From Pseudomonas sp. PDNC002 (GTDB lineage: Bacteria; Pseudomonadota; Gammaproteobacteria; Pseudomonadales; Pseudomonadaceae): DNA of 64,000 nucleotides. Below, piece after piece: positions 61,778-64,000 of the stretch. A program made the position numbers and the translations under genes. The notes under the pieces are model-generated. The model made no database searches, was not told where the DNA came from, and saw only the letters and a program-made list of their open reading frames with translations. Numbering within the stretch: position 1 is the first letter of the stretch; each line of letters begins with the position of its first letter. The stretch spans positions 5,769,502 through 5,833,501 of the forward strand of contig NZ_CP070356.1 in assembly GCF_016919445.1 (NCBI RefSeq), in the 5' to 3' direction.

Positions 61778-62775
61778 CGCAGGCTCTCCATCTGGTTGAA
61801 GGTGCGCAGGCCGTGCTCCAGGCGCTCCCAGCCCTTTTCGTCCGGTGGGAGACCGAAACGCAGGCTGCCGGGCGTCTCGAACAGGCGCACGAGAATGCCC
61901 TGGCGCGCCAGGTGATCGCGCAGCGCGTGGGCGCGCATGGACACCACCCACTGGAACAATGATGTGCCGCCTTGGGGCGCGAAGCCGTGGTCGCCCAGCA
62001 GGCCAGCCAGGCGCCGACTCGCCTCGTTGAGGTCGCGGCGGCGCTGGATCTGCTCCTGGAACTCGCCCAGCACCGCCTGGGCAACCCAGCGCGTGGGGCC
62101 GTTCACCGCCCAGGGGCCGAGCAGTTTCGCCAGGCTCTCCAGCAGCCGCGGTTCGGCGAAGGCGAAGCCCAGCCGCGCACCGGCCAGGCCGAAGAACTTG
62201 CCGAAGGAACGCAGCACGATCAGCCCCGGCCGGCTGGCGCAACTGGGCGTCAGGCTGTGCTCGGGCGTGCAGTCCATGAAGGCTTCGTCCACCACCAGCC
62301 AGCCGCCGCGCTCCTGAAGGCGCGCGTGCCATTCCAGCAGTACGCCAGCCTCGATGCGCTTCCCCGTGGGGTTGTTCGGGTTGACCACCACCAGCACGTC
62401 GAAGCGCTCCAGGTGATGAGGCACTTCCTGGTCGCTGACTTCGCGCAGGATGTGTCCGGCGGCGCGCCAGGATTCGGCGTGCTCGGCATAACAGGGCGAA
62501 ACCACGCCGACCTTGCCGGGCCTGCGCAGGCGCGGCAACAGCTGGATCGCCGCCTGGCTGCCGGGCAGAGCCAGCAGCTTCTCGGCGCCGTAGTAGCGGC
62601 GCGCGGCGGCTTCCAGGCCATCGCTGTCTTCGGGCAGGCGCATCCAGGCTGCCGCCGGCACGCTGGGCAGCGCCCAGGGCCAGGGAGAGATGCCGGTGGA
62701 CAGGTCCAGCCACTCAGAGAGCGGAATTCCGTACTGCTGCGCCGCTTTGCGCAACCGGCCGCCATGTTCGAGCAT
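61774..62775 (-). CDS. cobD: threonine-phosphate decarboxylase
   Basis: The 333-residue PLP enzyme (called CobC in Pseudomonas, CobD in Salmonella) makes aminopropanol phosphate for the nucleotide loop. It has [13 protein letters not shown], the PLP Lys in [18 protein letters not shown], and [13 protein letters not shown] near its start. ATG 62775 overlaps the cbiB stop (ATGA-type). A longer open frame upstream is a shadow of cbiB. Confidence 0.94.
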   Translation of the reverse strand: MLEHGGRLRKAAQQYGIPLSEWLDLSTGISPWPWALPSVPAAAWMRLPEDSDGLEAAARRYYGAEKLLALPGSQAAIQLLPRLRRPGKVGVVSPCYAEHAESWRAAGHILREVSDQEVPHHLERFDVLVVVNPNNPTGKRIEAGVLLEWHARLQERGGWLVVDEAFMDCTPEHSLTPSCASRPGLIVLRSFGKFFGLAGARLGFAFAEPRLLESLAKLLGPWAVNGPTRWVAQAVLGEFQEQIQRRRDLNEASRRLAGLLGDHGFAPQGGTSLFQWVVSMRAHALRDHLARQGILVRLFETPGSLRFGLPPDEKGWERLEHGLRTFNQMESLR

Positions 62776-63851
62776 CAGAGCACTCCCAGAATCAGGATGA
62801 TCAGCAACCACAACAACACTCCCTGACGCACCAGGGCAAGCGCGCGCCAGATGTCCACAGCGGTCGGCGCCGGGCCTTCGCCCAACTGCGGACGCTCGTG
62901 GAGTTCGCCGTGGTAGCGGGCGGAACCGCCGAGCGAAACACCCAGCGCCCCCGCGCCGGCCGCCATCACCGGACCGGCGTTGGGGCTGTCCCATTTTGGC
63001 GCCTGCGTGCGCCAGCAGCGCAGGGCCAGCCGGGTGTGGCCGAGCAGCGCGTAGGTGAAGGCCACCAGGCGCGCCGGAATGTAGTTCAGCACATCGTCGA
63101 TCTTCGCCGCCGCCCAGCCGAAGCGTTCGAAGCGTGCATTGCGGTAGCCCCACATGGCGTCGAGGGTGTTGCTCAGGCGATAGAGCACCACGCCCGGCGC
63201 TCCCGCCACGGCGAACCAGAACAGCGCGGCGAAGACCGCATCGCTGCCATTCTCCAGCACCGATTCGGTGGCCGCGCGGGCCACGGCGGTTTCGTCCAGC
63301 TCGGCGGTTTCGCGACTGACCACGTAACCCACGCGCAGGCGCGCTTCGTTCAGGTCGCCACTACGTAGCGCCAGCACCACCGGGTCGGCGTGCTCGCCCA
63401 GGCTGCGCAAGCCCAGCGCGGCGTACAGCGCCAACACCTGGACGATCCAGCCGACGTAGGGCAGCAGGCTCAGCAACAGCGCGATGAGGGTCAGCGGGAT
63501 GACCGCGATGATCCACGCGGTGACGCCATGGCTGCGCCAGCCGAGGCCGGGGGTGTCACTCTTGGGCGTAGTGGTGCTCGCTGATACGCCCTCTCCCCAG
63601 CCCTCTCCCTGAAGGGAGAGGGAGCAGATCGGAGTTGCCGACCTGCTCAGCGTTTCGCCTGAAACTGAACAGTCCCCTCTCCCTTCAGGGAGAGGGTTAG
63701 GGAGAGGGTGCTCCGGAACCCGGGAACGATTGAAGCGCCGCTCCAACCGATCCGCCAGGCGCCCGAAAGCCACCAGCGGATGCCAGCGTTTCGGCTCGCC
63801 CAGCAGGGCGTCCAGTGCCACGCCGAGGACGCTCAGCAAGGCCAGGCTCAT
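62775..63851 (-). CDS. cbiB: adenosylcobinamide-phosphate synthase, with repeat-derived insertion
   Basis: The 358-residue membrane enzyme (CobD in Pseudomonas naming) attaches aminopropanol (phosphate) to cobyric acid. It has [61 protein letters not shown] and several membrane helices. Residues about 45-92 are not family sequence: they are encoded by a REPIN-like element ([12 protein letters not shown] ... [12 protein letters not shown]) lying in frame after the first helical region. The reading frame is intact, and the protein is about 45 residues longer than expected for the family. It overlaps both neighbours. Confidence 0.92.
   Translation of the reverse strand: MSLALLSVLGVALDALLGEPKRWHPLVAFGRLADRLERRFNRSRVPEHPLPNPLPEGRGDCSVSGETLSRSATPICSLSLQGEGWGEGVSASTTTPKSDTPGLGWRSHGVTAWIIAVIPLTLIALLLSLLPYVGWIVQVLALYAALGLRSLGEHADPVVLALRSGDLNEARLRVGYVVSRETAELDETAVARAATESVLENGSDAVFAALFWFAVAGAPGVVLYRLSNTLDAMWGYRNARFERFGWAAAKIDDVLNYIPARLVAFTYALLGHTRLALRCWRTQAPKWDSPNAGPVMAAGAGALGVSLGGSARYHGELHERPQLGEGPAPTAVDIWRALALVRQGVLLWLLIILILGVL
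63580..63715. repeat. REPIN-like paired hairpin element, copy C, inside cbiB (family 1)
   Basis: Arms CCCTCTCCCTGAAGGGAGAG (63601-63620) and CCCTCTCCCTTCAGGGAGAG (about 63675-63694) with flanks CCCTCTCCCCAG and GGGTTAGGGAGAGGG match copies A and B. The spacer ends GAAACTGAACAGT before the second arm, comparable to copy B. It preserves the cbiB frame. Confidence 0.85.
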
Positions 63852-64000
63852 GCCTTCTCCCCCCAGCGGTTTTCGAACACCAACTCGTCCAGCGAGCGCG
63901 GTTGGCGCCAGCCCTCCAGGGCCAGCATCGGCGCCGGGTAGAACTCATTGACCGGCCCCAGGCAGATCACCGCAACCGCCTCGGCGCCGTCCGGCAGGCC
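63848..64000 (-). CDS. bluB: 5,6-dimethylbenzimidazole synthase, C-terminal part (continues beyond window)
   Basis: The last 50 residues are present: [20 protein letters not shown], then [20 protein letters not shown] and [10 protein letters not shown] before TGA 63848-63850. The VxxFYPxPxLxxxGW and ENRWG pattern is the BluB C-terminus. BluB cannibalises FMN to make DMB, the lower ligand of B12. Its stop overlaps the cbiB start as ATGA, so it leads this part of the operon; its start and any upstream riboswitch lie outside the window. Confidence 0.88.
   Translation of the reverse strand, partial: GLPDGAEAVAVICLGPVNEFYPAPMLALEGWRQPRSLDELVFENRWGEKA

Overview
The window is a gene-dense, high-GC stretch of bacterial chromosome that reads as a Pseudomonas of the P. 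aeruginosa / nitroreducens / citronellolis type. This assignment rests on recognisable proteins (OprD porin, OprL/Pal, Tol proteins, Hda, WrbA, PmpR, CobQ and the rest of the B12 set) and on gene order that matches, from memory, PAO1 blocks PA1014-PA1004, PA0976-PA0943 and PA1289-PA1274. It is probably not P. aeruginosa itself: nadA, tRNA-Lys and queC are adjacent here, with no pqsABCDE-phnAB-mvfR cluster between them.

Layout. 1-4.6 kb: a small catabolic or lipid-modifying cluster holding the end of an M24 peptidase, an EphD-like alpha/beta-hydrolase/SDR fusion, a metal-dependent hydrolase (PF10118) and an FAD-dependent oxidoreductase. 4.8-6.3 kb: rmuC, then an unexplained AT-rich hairpin array containing a DnaA box. 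6.8-8.3 kb: a RES-Xre toxin-antitoxin module plus a small unknown gene. 8.4-10.9 kb: small accessory genes (RcnB-like, coiled-coil, Gre-like, AhpD-like, membrane protein). 11.0-20.4 kb: tRNA-Ser, dapA-bamC-MBL-purC (minus strand), gcvR-bcp (plus), a permease and a TusA-like gene, an M48 protease, nadA, tRNA-Lys. 20.5-33.2 kb: a long minus-strand housekeeping run, queE-queC, ybgC-tolQRAB-pal-cpoB, aspS-pmpR-ruvCAB and fmdB. 33.4-51.2 kb: dps, a cold-shock-domain membrane protein, slyX-HIT, oprD, proS, a PilZ protein, yihY, arsC-wrbA-DUF2069, hda, purMN. 51.4-56.9 kb: DUF2167, glutathione peroxidase, an MFS exporter with an overlapping 40-codon membrane peptide, a MarR regulator, and an acyl-CoA dehydrogenase. 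57.1-64 kb: the late cobalamin operon bluB-cbiB-cobC-cobQ-cobU-cobT-phosphatase-cobS on the minus strand.

How the parts work together. The Tol-Pal genes form the trans-envelope constriction machine. ruvABC resolves Holliday junctions. queC and queE act in queuosine synthesis. The cob genes attach the lower ligand and nucleotide loop of B12. The MFS/MarR pair shares a GTATATAC-centred palindrome upstream of both genes, which looks like an autoregulated efflux circuit.

The most unusual signals are non-coding. A ~125-bp paired-hairpin (REPIN-like) element occurs three times. One copy lies in frame inside cbiB and appears to be translated as a ~47-residue insertion. A second REP family (core GTAGGAGCGAGCTTGCTC) splits the cob operon. 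I see no CRISPR array, prophage, insertion sequence or large novel multigene system. All assignments come from reading the sequence without database searches.
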